The translations under genes and the position numbers were made by a program. Below are positions 1 through 12,559 of a stretch of 64,000 nucleotides of DNA, one piece after another; position 1 is the first letter of the stretch; the number at the start of each line of letters is the position of its first letter. The notes beneath the pieces are model-generated. The model ran no database searches. It saw only the letters and a list, made by a program, of their open reading frames with translations, and was not told the DNA's origin. The stretch covers positions 130,719,585-130,783,584 of the forward strand of contig NC_088100.1 of NCBI RefSeq assembly GCF_036370855.1, in the 5' to 3' direction. Source of the DNA: Dromaius novaehollandiae. Taxonomy: Eukaryota > Chordata > Aves > Casuariiformes > Dromaiidae.

Positions 1-1236
1 CTCAGTCCAGGAACAAGCAGTAGTGGAAGATTTTTTGTCAAAGGTGCAATCTAAGAACTACCTTTGCAAGCAAGGAATTTGGAAGGAGATGAAAAAATGA
101 ACGAGAAGCCGTCTCTTATTATTATTTCTGTCTGAATTCCAGTTCGAATTGGCCTCGGACAAAACAGATTGGAGACAAACATGCTATCAACGAGATAGCG
201 GCAGTGATATGCAAACCCGCGCTAATGAACTCTATCTCCGTGTCCAGGGAGCCTACGAGCACCTGCCTGAAGGCCCCGCTAGCTTGAGGCCGGGTGGATT
301 TGCTTGCTCTTCTTGCTCAAAGTTAATTTGCAATCCGCAAAGCCAATCTGCCATTAAGAGGCGGCAGCAAAACTTCAAGGAGAAGAAGAGGAACAGAATC
401 TCTGTCAACCTGGAGCTTCAGTCTTTCTGCTGCACTTCAGAGGCATATTCATGGGTCTCTGAACTGAGTCTCTCCAGCATTTCCGCACTGCTGCAGAGGC
501 AAAGGGCAGCAGGAAAAGTCACTCGTGATCCCAGTTTCTATGGGGGAAGGTGTAAAATCCCTGATCTGGCCCTGAGCAAGTTTACTAACTTGAAAAGTAC
601 TTAGCTGAAACTCTTTCCTGGTACTTTGACTCATGCCCTCCCCTTCAGCAAAGCCAGATTACAGCGATTTGCCAGCGATTTTGCGGCTGCAAAATGCAGA
701 AAGGTATTTTAATTACATTTTCCCCTGTGATCAGTTCTGCTGCCATATTCTGTGGTGGAGTTCTTACTGGAAGGCTTTAAATAGAACAAAGGCTTGGTAG
801 GCTCTTCTGCCTCGGCACCCTTCCTCTCCCTCCACCCTCGCCTGGTCCTTTGGATGGAAATGCAACTTTTATCTAAAAGTCTTTTTGCCTAGAAAGTGGC
901 TGCAAATGGACAGGAACTCTTCATAATCACTGGCTGGGCTCTTCCCACTCAATGTGTGTTTCCCAAAGGGAGTACACTGAAAAATTCGTATCCCGTTTTG
1001 AAACAGAGCGGGGTGAACTGCCTTAGAGCCGTCAGTGCTGCTGATTGACCCCAGGTGAGGTTCCTGAGCTTCACAGAAAGCCCCCTTGAATTACAGGTGA
1101 ATCAGCTGTTTACTAATCAGCAGGAGCCAGAGTCTGATAGTTTTACTTCTGCAAAAGGCAGGAAGAATGTTTTTATCGCATATTCCGTCGTGGTCAGCTC
1201 TGAAGCCTTATCTGGTGGGTGAAATTTCAGTTAATT

Positions 1237-1256
1237 CCTTTGCATTAATACAAAGG
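1237..1256. promoter_or_regulatory. Inverted SOX-like sites around an AT core
   Basis: CCTTTG at 1237-1242 and CAAAGG at 1251-1256 form a perfect 6-bp inverted pair separated by CATTAATA. The half sites match the SOX/TCF core CTTTG/CAAAG. The left site overlaps TTTGCATTA, which resembles a POU octamer. The motif is visible; factor binding is inference. Confidence 0.25.
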
Positions 1257-1294
1257 TGGTTAAGCTATTGCCTCTCTCCTTGCTCTTCACCCGT

Positions 1295-1322
1295 ATACAC
1301 TCACCCTGAATAGTGAGTGTAT
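1295..1322. repeat. Perfect 10-bp inverted repeat
   Basis: ATACACTCAC at 1295-1304 is the exact reverse complement of GTGAGTGTAT at 1313-1322, with an 8-base loop (1305-1312). It could form a cruciform or an RNA hairpin. The stem is too short for a miRNA precursor, and no U-rich run typical of a polymerase III terminator directly follows. Confidence 0.7.
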
Positions 1323-2079
1323 TTATGAGTTGCCTCATTCACCCCAAAGTCATAGATGATGGTCCTCAGCTCCCTGAATAGCCATCTGGGAGAGGTAGCT
1401 TCTTCACTTAGGTCTCCTGAGTTGCTCGGTGGAGCAGTTCACCTCCTGCTATCAACTAACATGGGAACTTTTGTTACCTGCTGGGGACCGACAGCACTCC
1501 TGCGGAGTCAGGAAGAAGTCCTTGATGTGCCAGTTCCCACAAAATGTTTGTGTGGAAGCAGGACTTGGATTTATTCTGAGGAGGAAAAGTGGGGGTGAAA
1601 GAATCGGTTGATGAGGTCACCTCGGTTAGACTGGACCTAGTTCCTATCTTGTGCTAATCCACCCCAGATTCCTGGCGGTAAGTTCCAAAGCAGCATAAAG
1701 CAGATAACAGGAGAAAGGCTGAGGGGGCTGGTCAGGGGTGTTTGTAAATAAATCTGGAACCTGGGATCTGCAGTCTGCTTGGTTATGGTTTTGTGAAAAC
1801 ACAATTACAGCATAAAATGAAAGCAGGCTGTGCAATGAAAACAAGAGGAATGCCATCACCCAGGTTGGCTTGTACTGCAAACCACCCTGGTCAATCATCC
1901 GAGATGAATGGAGGTATCCGCTGAATAACCTCACTTTGCAACTTTTATGTGAAGGCTTGATAAATGAAGTCAGGGAGAGGTACAAGAAAGTGATTAAAAC
2001 CAGCCTGCGCAAAAGGCAATGATAACCTCCCTGAGCTTGAAACTTTTTTTTTCCTCCTCCGCCTGAGTTTGTTGGATAA

Positions 2080-2225
2080 TTAACCCTTTCGTCCTTCGGT
2101 CTCTGTACACAAACATTTGTATATTCGTACAAAGCAGCTATCTCCTGACAGGCAATAATTGTCGCTGGCAATAAATCGGCCCCAATGGCAAGGCCAGCCA
2201 TTTCCAACAGGGATGCTTGCAGGCA
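2080..2225. promoter_or_regulatory. Candidate conserved non-coding block
   Basis: High-complexity AT-leaning sequence containing GGATAATTAACCC, CAATAATTGTC and the palindromic pair ACAAACATTTGT. Such dense homeodomain- and SOX-like words are typical of vertebrate developmental enhancers. Conservation has not been tested, so this is a suggestion only. Confidence 0.2.
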
Positions 2226-2470
2226 CGTACCTCGGTCTGGAGTTTTGCAGTGGCCTAGCTGTAGCAGAAGACCTTTTTGGAGGTGTAGCTCGCTCATGTC
2301 TGGTCTCTGGGCTGTCTTAGCAGCTCACTGGCTCGCTTAAGCATCTGCTTTTAAGCACACTCCTGCAAAAATGCGTCCCATCCAGAGTGGCTAAAGAGTC
2401 TTTAATGATGGCAGGGTGTTGTTCATCTGTTGTGGTAGCAGTAGTTACTGACTTGTGAAATGGCCTAAAC

Positions 2471-5400
2471 GTGCACAAGAGCATGTCTTACCTGCCGCTG
2501 CCTCATCCTGGGTGTATTCCAGGGTGGTCCTGGCTGCTTGATGGGGGTGGAAAGAAAGGGACTGGCAGAGGGGGTCTTCCAAGCAGCCTCCTGCCCAGCT
2601 GTGTTCAGAGGTGGCCACTTGGAGTTTGGTTGCTTCATTTTCGGTGTGCCCAACTCTGCATCGTGATGCTGAATCAGTTGCTTAGGGGAGAACGGCTGTC
2701 TGAGAGACTGGCTGGAATCTCAGGTGAAGATCTGGAAGTGAGCGTTAACAAAACACGCAAAAGCGTTCTTGCATGTCGAAGACAGAAATACGATAGAAGG
2801 CATTATGCTTTTTTTGGCGGGCAGAGCATCCAGACTTAGCCAAAAGAATGGCAGCATCACCCCTGTCCGTCATTGAACGAAGCTGTTTAAACCCCTACCA
2901 AGAAGCCAGATCTCGGCTGAGAAATGTCAACAGAGCTTTTATGACAGCCTGAAAATTAATTGTCCTCTGAAATGGCAGTCCTCAATTTCGGCTTAATCTC
3001 CCCGGCATTACTCAGGTAGCTATTGTGAAGTATCACGCCACGTGCTGCGCTCGCTGACAGTTTCTGTATCCCTTCCCCACGCCCACTGGAAGGCAAACAG
3101 TCACATAAATCCCTCTTCCCGGGCACGCTCAAACTCATTTCTTATTGTGGGGCAAATTTACGGTTGCATTTCCTAGGTAATCTTTAAAGGGGACTGCTTG
3201 GTGGTTGAAGCTCTAAAATTACAGATGACCTGAGTGTAAGCAAAAGCGGATTTGTTAAAAAAATCTGTACTTAAGGGAGGGGGGAAGGGGATGATAGAGG
3301 AGAGCTGGATGTTCCCTGGGTAGTTTATGACCTTTTCTTAAAAAAAAACCCCACGCCCTTCAAAAAAGGTAGAAAAGCAGTTTTCATTCTGGGGCTCTAA
3401 ATATCAGTTTATCCCACTGCCATGGTGTGAGCACGCCCAGTCGGGGTGATTTAGCACTCCGCTGCTGACTACCAACGGAAGGACTTCATGTGAAGAGGTA
3501 GTCTGCCACGGCTAATGGGCTCTTGTTTCAAAGGGATGCTGTGTGTACATTACCAGTGTGTGGAGAAGGTGCAGAAAGGCCTCCGCAGACATTAGGAATG
3601 GAGTGTTGTTGATGATGAAAAGGCACTTTGCCGTTGAGGGAATGGTGGGAGAGAAAAGGCGTATCTGTCTTTTTGATTAGAAATGCATGCTTCCTTTCAT
3701 CATCTGAGCTGAAAAATTGGCTTCTGCTCTTGGTTTATGAAACCATTTTTCTTTTCCCTTCCTTCCCAGGTTTGCAAACTCTTTAATAAATTAGTCACTG
3801 TGAGGTGCATGGGTGCAACGATCACCTTAGAGGCTTTTCCCAAATGCATCTTTAATATTTTATAAGTATTTAAATAGATTTATTCATTGTGAACAGTCTG
3901 ATTTATTAGCGCTGGCACTCTGGCATGGGAAGGGGGTTCAATACAAATTATGTTGTGTCAGAAGTTTTTAGCAGCTAGGTCTCAATTTACCAACGGATTC
4001 TCGGAAGTCAGGAAATAATGGGACCCACCCCGTGTTAATATTTAATAAGGCTTTGGTGCCAGATAGGAGAAGCTGTCAAATGAATGAGACACAACTAGGG
4101 GAGCCCTGTATTACAGTAAAACATGCAGCGTGTGTGTGTTATACCTGCTTCTTCGACGGGGGTGGGAGGGGGAAGTGGGCCAGTTGTTAGGGCAAGTGAG
4201 AGGTTCAGACCTGCTGCTGAATAAAGGCACTTTCTCAGACTCTGAGAGTCGACCAGATGGACATTAAAAAATCTCACCGCAGATATGTGGTGGAAGCTGT
4301 CGTGACCAGGTGTGAAACTTGTTTCCCTTTGGATGCCGCAGGTCCAAGAGGTACCTTTCCTTGTGCGTATTCAGACCATAACATGCAGTAACATAAGCAC
4401 TCGACCTGACATGATACCGGAGCTGCTTTGTAAAGCACTTTGTAATGATGCAATGAGAAGCATGCTACGAAACCTAATATTGTCCTATGTAACTATTGCA
4501 CAAAAGGGTAGAGGAAGAGTGGATTTACAGGTTCTTTATAGATGTCACTGTTTTGAACTACTCAAAATTCATTTGCGCTTGGAACTGCTATGTGAGGTTA
4601 CTTTTATTTAGCCTGGCATGTTATCATCATAGAAACAAACTGTTTTATTTCCATATGGAAACACCAAACCCCTTTCTCGATGCAGATTTTGAGTATAAAT
4701 TTAAAATGCAAGGAAGCACAGAAGCAAAGGAGGAATTATTTTCACAGTAGTGTTCATTCACTTGCATAGGACAGATGAACATGAGGGCACGATTGCAAAA
4801 TTGTTCCGCGCATCAGCAGAGCTTGCCTAAATCACCTTACCCAGTGTGGAGCAATTCAGATGAGTTGGGAACATGCTCAAAAACTGGCAAAGTCTCATTT
4901 CTGCTGGGTATCTCTGACGCTGCCTCCCCACTCTGTCCCAACAAGCCAGCGGGATAAACAGGTGAACTGGGAGCAAAGAGGAAAGCTCTGGCCAGCTGTA
5001 GCTGGAGAGAGATCACAGATCTTTTCCTGGAATATTTCAAGATGATCCAGCAGTGAGCAAACCCTACGGTGGGCAAGAGCTGCCTAACCATAATTGCATG
5101 CTGATGTGCAAGGGCTGAGGTCTTTGGAGGGTGTGAACTAGATCGGTGTGGTTGAAGCTGCTGGAATAACACCAGCTGGCACTGGCTGAGGTTTCGGCCT
5201 GCAGTCGAAGTCACAGTGCCAGTGAGCTAGTTTTCTGGTGGGAACTTTATTCATTTCCTTTTCTCGCTTAAGAGTGCTTATTTCTATCATTTTAAATATA
5301 TAGTGCATTCCGTTTCCCCGTGCGCTTGCTTTATTTAAAGGATGAGAGAAGAGTTGAACTGCTAGTACTTTGTAATGTTAATTTTCAGAAAATTGGACTA

Positions 5401-7415
5401 TGTTCCAGTGAGATGACTGAGCTGAAGAAAGTGGCTACTTCGCACATCTGCTTCTGCTAAATTTTGGTTGGAAAGGCTTATCGAAAGGCTAGATTATCAG
5501 GGCAGAAGCCATGCGTTTATGCAGTGATGGCTGTCTGTTCCTGCTGCTGTGAGGGTCTTGGCTCTTTAAGCTGAGTATGTGGAGGGGGGGAAGATAAACG
5601 AAGGAGTGGAGCAGCACTCTGTGCTACGCAGGGTTTCTTTATGGCGTGTATGGCCGAGGTGAATTTGGTTTTGTGGGGCGTGTGCACGAGTGGGTTTTGG
5701 TGAGATGATGGTCGATGCAGAGCAGATTCAGCTCTGCCTAACTCACTCGTTCCAGGTCTCCCCTAACGTGCCACAGGGCTGGCCAGCTGGTCTGGGGGGG
5801 TTACTGGTCTCCTCCACGCGATGGTAGTTGTAGCTGTTATTACATTTCCTTAAGGGTGGACAGAGACATTATGACCTTGCCCATATGGAAGAGCAACACA
5901 GAGTTGCACCTAGATCAGCCTGTGAGAATGATCGTCTTTCAGAGGAGAGCAAACTCTTTTCTGCTGCAGGGAAGGAGGTCCCTTGGCGTGCAGAGGTTAC
6001 GTGGCTGCAGGTCTTGGGGACAGCAGGTCCAGAGTCCTGCTCTTCCCAATGTCAGCCGTGCTCTCCTGCCCCTGGGAAGCAGCTACGTAGGAGTTACATA
6101 CGCTTTCACGTGTAAGAGGCATCTCTCTCTCTTTTATCTGATTAAGCCAACGCACGGTTTGGGCCATGATCGGTTTCTTCTACAGCACAAAAAACACATG
6201 GCAGAAAATTAACTCCTAAGTTCACTGATTTTCTTTTCTAAACCACTGCAATTTTCAGCACCTATCTCCAATTTCTTAGAGATAGCATGTTACGTCTGCA
6301 GCGTGGCGTGTTATGCACATGCGAGGTGATCTCTTCAGGAGGCATTTTGATATAGTCACAAGCAAAGAAGATTCTTGTTTTGAATCCTGGAAAAACAAAA
6401 TACCAGCATTTACTCCAAACTGAAATACGTGTGAATAGATTTTCTCTGAAGTTTTTTAAAGCTGGGCTAGGTAGAAAAGCAATAGAGGAGAAAATATGAA
6501 AGGGAATTGGGGAAATTTCACAGTTCAAGTATATGAAGCTTAATAATATTGGTATTAGGAAAAAAAAACAGAAAAAATATTGTTATTATAAAAACATGGT
6601 AGAAAGTTAAAGAAAGTGATACAGATTCCCAGCTAGCTCTCACATTTCAGAAGTTCACCTGGACTTCCTGCCTCTAAAGAATTTGACCAGCTAAAAATAT
6701 GTGTGAAAGCACAAAAATTTCAGCTCCCTGCCTGCCAGAGGAGAGTTACTAGCAGAGGGAACAGAAGAACAGATTCTGCCATCCTCCACTGAGGAGTGGC
6801 TTTCTTGGAAAACCGGTCACACTCTGGTCTTCAGGACAGTTACAAGGTACCACTCACTGTGCGAGTGAGGCCAAATGATTATCTTAGAGATCTGAATGTG
6901 TTTTTAATTAGAGCTTTTATTATTGGAACAGCTGTAACCAAGACTGTAACAGTCCATTATATATGGAGCTTTATTGGCAAAGGGTGTTTAATATTAAACA
7001 ATCATTGCTAACCGTGAACATACCTGATAGAATAATGAACTTTATTTGGAAGATCAGCGTGAGATAAAGGAGTTAAATGTAGCCGTACAGGCTGTAACAA
7101 TAACACATTGCTGAGGGGATATCTTGAATTCATTTTATTTGGAAACAGAAAACTCTGAATGTTGTTAGATTATCTTTTTGAGAGCATAAAGTAAATGTTT
7201 GGTAACCAGAGATTTGTATTGCAAGGGAGAATCACTTTCACTAAAGCTACAGTAACCGAATGTTTAAACGTGCAGGGCTGAGCTGTCAAAGCACGTAACA
7301 ACATCTTTAAATAAAATGGAAGTGGCTCAAGCTGCCTTTATCCCTGTCGTCCTCTGACAACTGCTTAAGGTTCGGTTGGGTCCCCGCTGAAGGCAGTGGA
7401 GAGTCCACGGTCAAG
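2471..7415. other. Gene-free unique sequence
   Basis: Only short chance open frames are present. No mobile element was recognised. The part at 3770-3940 (runs of AATAAATTAG, TTTAATATTTTATAAG, GATTTATTAGCGC) and the AT-rich part at 6880-7340 (a TTTTTAATTAGAG core and TAACAATAACACATTG) look like candidate regulatory DNA. The rest shows nothing specific. Confidence 0.55.
6880..7340. promoter_or_regulatory. Candidate conserved AT-rich block
   Basis: High-complexity AT-rich DNA directly before the CpG-rich patch at 7.42 kb. It contains a TTAATTAG homeodomain-type core, TTATTATTGGAACAG, and TAACAATAACA with SOX-like ACAAT. No coding frame or repeat explains it. Conservation is inferred from its character only. 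Confidence 0.2.
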
Positions 7416-7417
7416 CT

Positions 7418-8040
7418 TTGCCTTATCGCGCGAAGAGGCTCCGTCTCCAGGCGCCGAGGAAGGCTGGGTCCCGCGGCGAGGGAGCTAGTGCTGCTGGCGC
7501 GGCACCGTCCCGCCGCCCCTCCGTGCTCAGTGTCAGGACTCGAGGCCCTTGCAAGAGCAGCCTCAGGGACGCAGGCCTTAGTCCCCCCCGCGAGTTTTTC
7601 CAGGCCTCCAGCACCAAGTCCCTGGGCTTCTTCGACAGCTATAATACCTAGGTTTCCAGCTTAACTAAAGGCTCAGAAAAGCGCTCATCCTATTTTCAGT
7701 TTATTTTAGCTAAAGCTGACATTCTCTGCTAACTTAACTGGCTGAGGGCTCAAACCGAAAAGACTCGTGTGGCAAAACTGGGCCTAACCCTGCAGCTACG
7801 CGGCGCTGGCCCAGTAAGCGCCGGTTCCCACTGGCGTAGGCGGAGCGGTGCCCTGCAAGGGGACGGTGCCCTCGGCAGCGCGTGCACCCAGCCGCCCCAG
7901 CCAGAGCCCCTGCTCCTCTCGGCTTCGGAAACGCGGGTCCGGCTCCTGACTGGGTAACCTGAACTTCTCCGCGATCTACGTACCAGTGTGCCTAGACGTC
8001 ACGGATGTGTCAGCGCCGGGCACGCTGGCACTTCCAGTCG
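7418..8040. promoter_or_regulatory. CpG-rich patch, two blocks
   Basis: Two CpG-dense blocks, 7427-7600 and about 7795-8030, lie in otherwise CpG-poor DNA. They contain CGCGCG, CCGCGGCGAGG and CGGCGCTGG, and near 7994 a CRE-like GACGTCAC. Short overlapping open frames here exist because GC-rich DNA has few stops; none resembles a known protein. It may be an unannotated promoter or just a GC-rich patch of the kind scattered through bird genomes. Confidence 0.4.
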
Positions 8041-10415
8041 TCTAATGGGCTTGTTCCCCGGAAGAATAAACCCACGGTGCAGTTTAACTGCAAACAGGGG
8101 AAATACTGCGGGAATGTTAGCTGCAAGGTTACCTAGCACGTGAGTGGGGTTGGTTGTCTTCGTGCAGTTTTGGGGTCAGGCACTATGCAGCAGTGGGATC
8201 TAGCGTTCAGTGTCTACCGTGACCTTTGAGTAGGGGGAGAGGGAAGGGGAAGGAGAGAATCTCCTCTGGCAGACTCATTTCAGCTCTTAAGAGGCTTTCG
8301 TGCAGCCTGTGCAAACCTACAATTAAGCAGTGCAAAATACAGTATTTCTATGCGGAGAAAAGGATTAGGAAAAAAACCCTAAGGTGTAAAATATAGCAAA
8401 AGGCAGTATTTGGAATTGCACTGTTAGGAGACGCAGCTGAAGCCAATGGGAGTTTGATCTCTGAAAGCACAGCAGGACCGAGCCATATATAGGAAAGCAC
8501 AATCTGTCAAAATTAAGTGTGTAGTTTATGGTATGCTTTTTGTTTGAAATAACATATTACCTCCTATTTATAGTAAAGCAGACTAAACAGTTCTATATGT
8601 CTGCATTTAAAATTTTCAGACAGAGAGTAAGGATACCTTTTACCTGGAAATTGTAGAGTCAGAGCTCAAAATTGTTAGCAGTGATATAAATGAATACCTG
8701 TGATTTTACAGGCATATAAATCTAGAGCTTCTGCTTACATAGCCTACCTCTGTCTGAAGCGTTGGCTGGATCTGAAGATCACTGCTGGAGGACTACTAGG
8801 AAACAAATGAACTTGCAGTGCGTAGTATCTTAAAGGAAGCTATAAATGGGAGAGGTCAAGGACTAGGCATGTAAGCGACAGGAAAAAAATCTTCCTTATA
8901 GTTTATACAACTTCTGCTTCCATGTCTGTGCAGATTCCAAATAAGGAACAGTAACTTTTCAAGGCACAAGGCCTGTACATGTTTCCTGACCTTATAATTC
9001 TCACAGTTCTAGACATTCCAAGGTAGGGGGTCATTCAGACAGAGTTGTAATTTCTTGTGCATATTTATTTCCAAAGTGTCTTTTGCATAGTTTCCCAGTG
9101 AAATCATGTGCTGGGGCTGGGGAATGCTAAATAGGTTATTTTTCAAGCTTGCATATAAAGGGCCTGTCAAACGAGGCTGTTTTGGACTTATCAAGCAAAA
9201 GTGCCAGAGCCAAACTATGGTGTTTGTAGCTTGTGCTTCCCAATGCCGTTACTTGCTGGGTTTCCAACATTCAAACTGGGATGACGTTAGAAGGTTAAGG
9301 AGCTCTGGTTTTGTTATCTGTGAGGATTTTAGTGATGTTAAAAGTCATGAATGTAGAAGTTGGCTCAGTAGGAGTGTGACCTGAGCCTTCCCCAAACACT
9401 AAATTTTATTAACCCTTTTCGTTATGCTTGTGCTCCTTTTTCTTCACATTCCATAGATAAATAAACTCCAAAATTTAGGGGGAAAAGGTTATAGAAGCCC
9501 TACTTCTCTGTAAATAATCTTAACTGGTTGTGAAGGCACATTTTGAGTTCTTTTTCCTGGTCCTTCAAAACACATACCTTTTTTGAAACAATTACCTTTA
9601 TCTGATCAAAGAATTAAAATACATCAGGGACCAGACTTGACATCCTGAATTTTGAATATCCGCTGTTCAAAATACATCTCCCAAGCAGCAGCTGGATGTT
9701 ATCTGCTTTCTGAAAGAGGTGTAAATAATGTATTGGTCTGGCCATTTTCAAAAACATAGATTGTGCTAAAAATCCTGTAGACAATCTATTCGTAAAGAGA
9801 GAAGCTAAAATTAAGAGGAAAGAGTTTGCCCTTAATGCTACTCCATGCTCAAAGCAGCAGTAAGGAGGGTTAGTCAGACCTCAGCTTTTATCAAGATGTG
9901 TCTAATGAATTTAAATTGAAATATAAGCACTTTCTTTCTGAACTCCAAAAACATGCAATGCATTTGGGACTGACGTTTTCAAGCTCTTGAAAAGCAAACA
10001 TAGATTTTCTGCTTGCAAAAATTCCTGTTAAAACCTAACCTTTTTTCAAAAGAATGACGAGGGGAAGATCCCACAGAATTTGGGAGTGTTTTCACAAATA
10101 GCTAGTGACAGTAAGTATCATTTCATAAGACACCAGTTAGGCTGCATATGACATATGGAGACAATTTCTGCCTCAGCTGTATTTACCTTTCTCTTTGATC
10201 TAATGAGAACAGTTTGTGTATGTTGGGGCAGAACTTGGTCTACAGTATCCTGTTTGGTTTGTGTATTGGAAGAAGTTTGGAAGAGCTACGTTGACATGTG
10301 CCTTTGTAAATAGGAGGAGAAGTTGGTGAAACGAGCCTGATTTAGGCATGTGAAGGGACAGTTATGAGGTGATAGGAGTGAAATGCAGTAAGTGCTGTCT
10401 TGTTCCTCTGTCATT
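8041..10415. other. Gene-free AT-leaning sequence
   Basis: No supported gene. It includes one short relic of a sauropsid repeat motif at 8430-8456. The 92-codon plus-strand frame near 9.1-9.4 kb has no recognisable domain and is treated as chance. Confidence 0.55.
8430..8456. repeat. Short relic of a sauropsid interspersed repeat
   Basis: CAGCTGAAGCCAATGGGAGT closely matches a short motif (TGAAGTCAATGGGAG) that I recall as widespread in turtle, crocodile and bird DNA. The family name is not certain. Related pieces appear near 30.09 and 39.85 kb. At this length a chance match cannot be excluded. Confidence 0.3.
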
Positions 10416-10540
10416 AGAGAATCATTGAAATGTAAGACTGGAAGGAAACTTCATAGGCCGTATATTCTGTTCCCCTGCTCTAGGGCAGGATCAGTTATGT
10501 GGCTATCCCTCAAAGCCATTTAAGTAACGTATTACTGGAA
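10416..10540 (-). mobile_element. CR1 LINE 3' end fragment
   Basis: In plus orientation the sequence runs AGAATCATTGAAATG, then CTGGAAGGAAACTTCATAGG, then CCCCTGCTCTAGGGCAGGAT, ending in ATCCCTCAAAGCCATTTAAG. This is the order of the CR1 3' untranslated end read in reverse: terminal ATTCTATG-like octamers, the GGAAGGGACCTT box, the CCCTGC...GGCAGGATCA box and the CCATCCC...GTTTG box. The element therefore lies on the minus strand. It is 5' truncated, as almost all CR1 copies are, and strongly diverged, hence old. It has no coding capacity. Confidence 0.8.
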
Positions 10541-10689
10541 TGAAGAGATATTCTTTATATTTAGAAGGGGGAATGCTGCCAGCACAGTTAGTTACTTACC
10601 TTCTGGAAAAAAAGAAGAAAAAAAACATAGAAGAGGGGTTATTTCAGCTCTCTAAGAGTTATCATTCAAATTAGTTTAATGATTTGCTT

Positions 10690-10850
10690 GGGAAGCCTGA
10701 GTAGAAGATAAGATTGGCTATATGGAAGTGAAAAATTAGGAGATATAATTACAGAAAGGCAAGGAAACAGGTTGAACAGGCTTCCAATGGAGGTGTTGAG
10801 CTCCAGCGGGAGTAGCATATCTAGGCAGCAACTGAATGGGCATGTGGATT
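10690..10850 (+). mobile_element. Old CR1-like LINE 3' fragment
   Basis: AAAAATTAGGAGATATAATT, GAACAGGCTTCCAATGGAGG and GTTGAGCTCCAGCGGGAGTA follow the order of the CR1 segment just before the 3' end (ATTAGGA...AACTGTAAG; GGAACAGGCTTCC...GGAGGT; GGAATCTCCATC). The copy is heavily decayed and points opposite to the CR1 fragment about 150 bp to its left, so the two are separate insertions. Divergence makes the exact ends uncertain. Confidence 0.55.
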
Positions 10851-10859
10851 TCAAAAATA

Positions 10860-12555
10860 CACAGAGCCGCAGGTTGTTTTTTTGAGCTTTGAATTACCTA
10901 GTGACCCCTTCAAAGGTGGGAAGAGTTGTTTCACAGAGCTTTTGCCCCTTATTTAATATCAGAGATTTTTGAGTGTATGTGTGTTTGTTTACACAGCACT
11001 GGTTTTACCCCTTCAGAACAAAAAATGCACCGTAGTTTTAAGATTCTTTCCAAAAATAAGTTTTGAAGTTTCTTAAAGTAATACAAGGGGGAGAGAGAGA
11101 GAAGACCCAAACGTATTCCACTTCAGATCCAAACAGTTCCTGCTTGCCTCTGCTGTAATTTTGTAAGTGCAAGGCACTCTGCTCAATTGTTACAAGTTGT
11201 TTTTCTAAAGCCAGACCATTTCATTTGACTTTTTCCAGAGCTACAGCTTTCCTCTGCTCTACTTTAAAGTGTAAACACTACGATTATTTGTAGAGTGTTA
11301 TTGGTCATTTGTTTCATCAATCTAATATTCTTATATCATGCATCTTAATATCACTATTAACTGTTTTGGGTCATTTCTTATTTGTATACCAGAAAACTGC
11401 TTCCAGTGTTATTACTTATTGGTCATAATCAATTAGGGAAGTTTTTAGACTATGGCAGTCTTATATAAATATACTGGCAAAGTTCACCTCCTATGATTTC
11501 TGACAATTAAATTGTTCTGTCACTTTGGGACCTTCATTAATCTCAACTTGTCATCCTTGTTTATGCAGGTTATAATGGCCTGTGTGTGTAAATGAAATGA
11601 GATGCTAAAAGCCCTTGGCTGTTTAACTCTTTGATGAAAGTCAAGCAGGAATACATTGTTGAAGGGAAAAGTTGTTTTTTTTCATTCCCCAAAATAGCAC
11701 CATGGAAATTATTGCACTCTTTAATGACTAGCAATGAAATAAGCCAAAGGAAAGTTTTTCAGAGGAGTGAAGAAAGCAGAGCTGACAGTGCTATTATCAC
11801 AGCCCTTTGTGCATATGCATGAGTGCACATGGAAACAAAGATGTGGCAAGGTAGATTACTTTCTCTTCCAGGAAAGTGGTGTGAAGACATCATGTTCCAA
11901 CACACAGAGGAATCCAACAACCAAAGATTTTTAGATAACATTGCAAGATCAATGTAATTCAGGTGACGTATATGGCTAAGGCTCTTGAAGCTTTGAACCA
12001 TGAGTGTATCGGTATAGCCTTCGATTTGCATAATTCTGGCAGGTCAGTTGCTTGGGACCACTACGGGCTCTGTTCTGAGGACTTTGCAAAGTGAAAAGTC
12101 TTCAGAACGATTAGCAATGAATCCACCTTTGCGGGTCCATTTGGAGGGCTGAATGTAATATTTGAGTTCGTGGGCGAGTTCAACATTTTCTTCTTGGTTC
12201 AAGTATCTCCTCGATTTCAAAGTCCTGCTTTCTGGTGTTTCCAAATGCACATGGCGGTTTATTATTTTCCACCCTTTTCTGCATTTCTTTAATAGGTTCT
12301 TAGAAAGCTTTTGGAGTGGTCACTCCATAGCAGCAGCACCATTACATGTGTCAGCCTGAGGCAGGGCTCCTCACTAATCCTTCCTCCTGGCGTGGTCCTC
12401 ACTTTGCAGCTCTCTGAATTATAGTCAGACCCTCACCTGGGACCGTGGAACAAAGATGCAGGTACCTTTTATTCCCTGCGGGCTGCCAGGCCTAGTGTTG
12501 CTTACTGGCCAAGTATCTCCTGAAACTGAAATCCAGGCTAAAGGATCTTTATTCA
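10860..12555. other. Gene-free AT-rich sequence
   Basis: No gene or recognised repeat. Several AT-rich runs at 11270-11580 (TCTAATATTCTTATATCATG, ATTGGTCATAATCAATTAGG) have the character of candidate non-coding regulatory DNA but carry no decisive signal. Confidence 0.5.
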
Positions 12556-12559
12556 AATT

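Larger units (their letters stand above)
1..2470. other. Gene-free unique sequence
   Basis: No supported gene. The longest open frame is on the minus strand, 2297 down to 1644 (217 codons). It contains two hydrophobic stretches but no family I recognise, so I treat it as chance. Two parts look like candidate regulatory DNA: 1225-1330, with an inverted CCTTTG/CAAAGG pair and a perfect hairpin, and about 2080-2220, which has a TAATTA core and a palindromic ACAAA/TTTGT pair. Confidence 0.6.

Noticed and set aside
4420..4460. TTTGTAAAGCACTTTGTAAT as the 3' end of a MIR/L2 element
   Set aside because: The match does not continue on either side.
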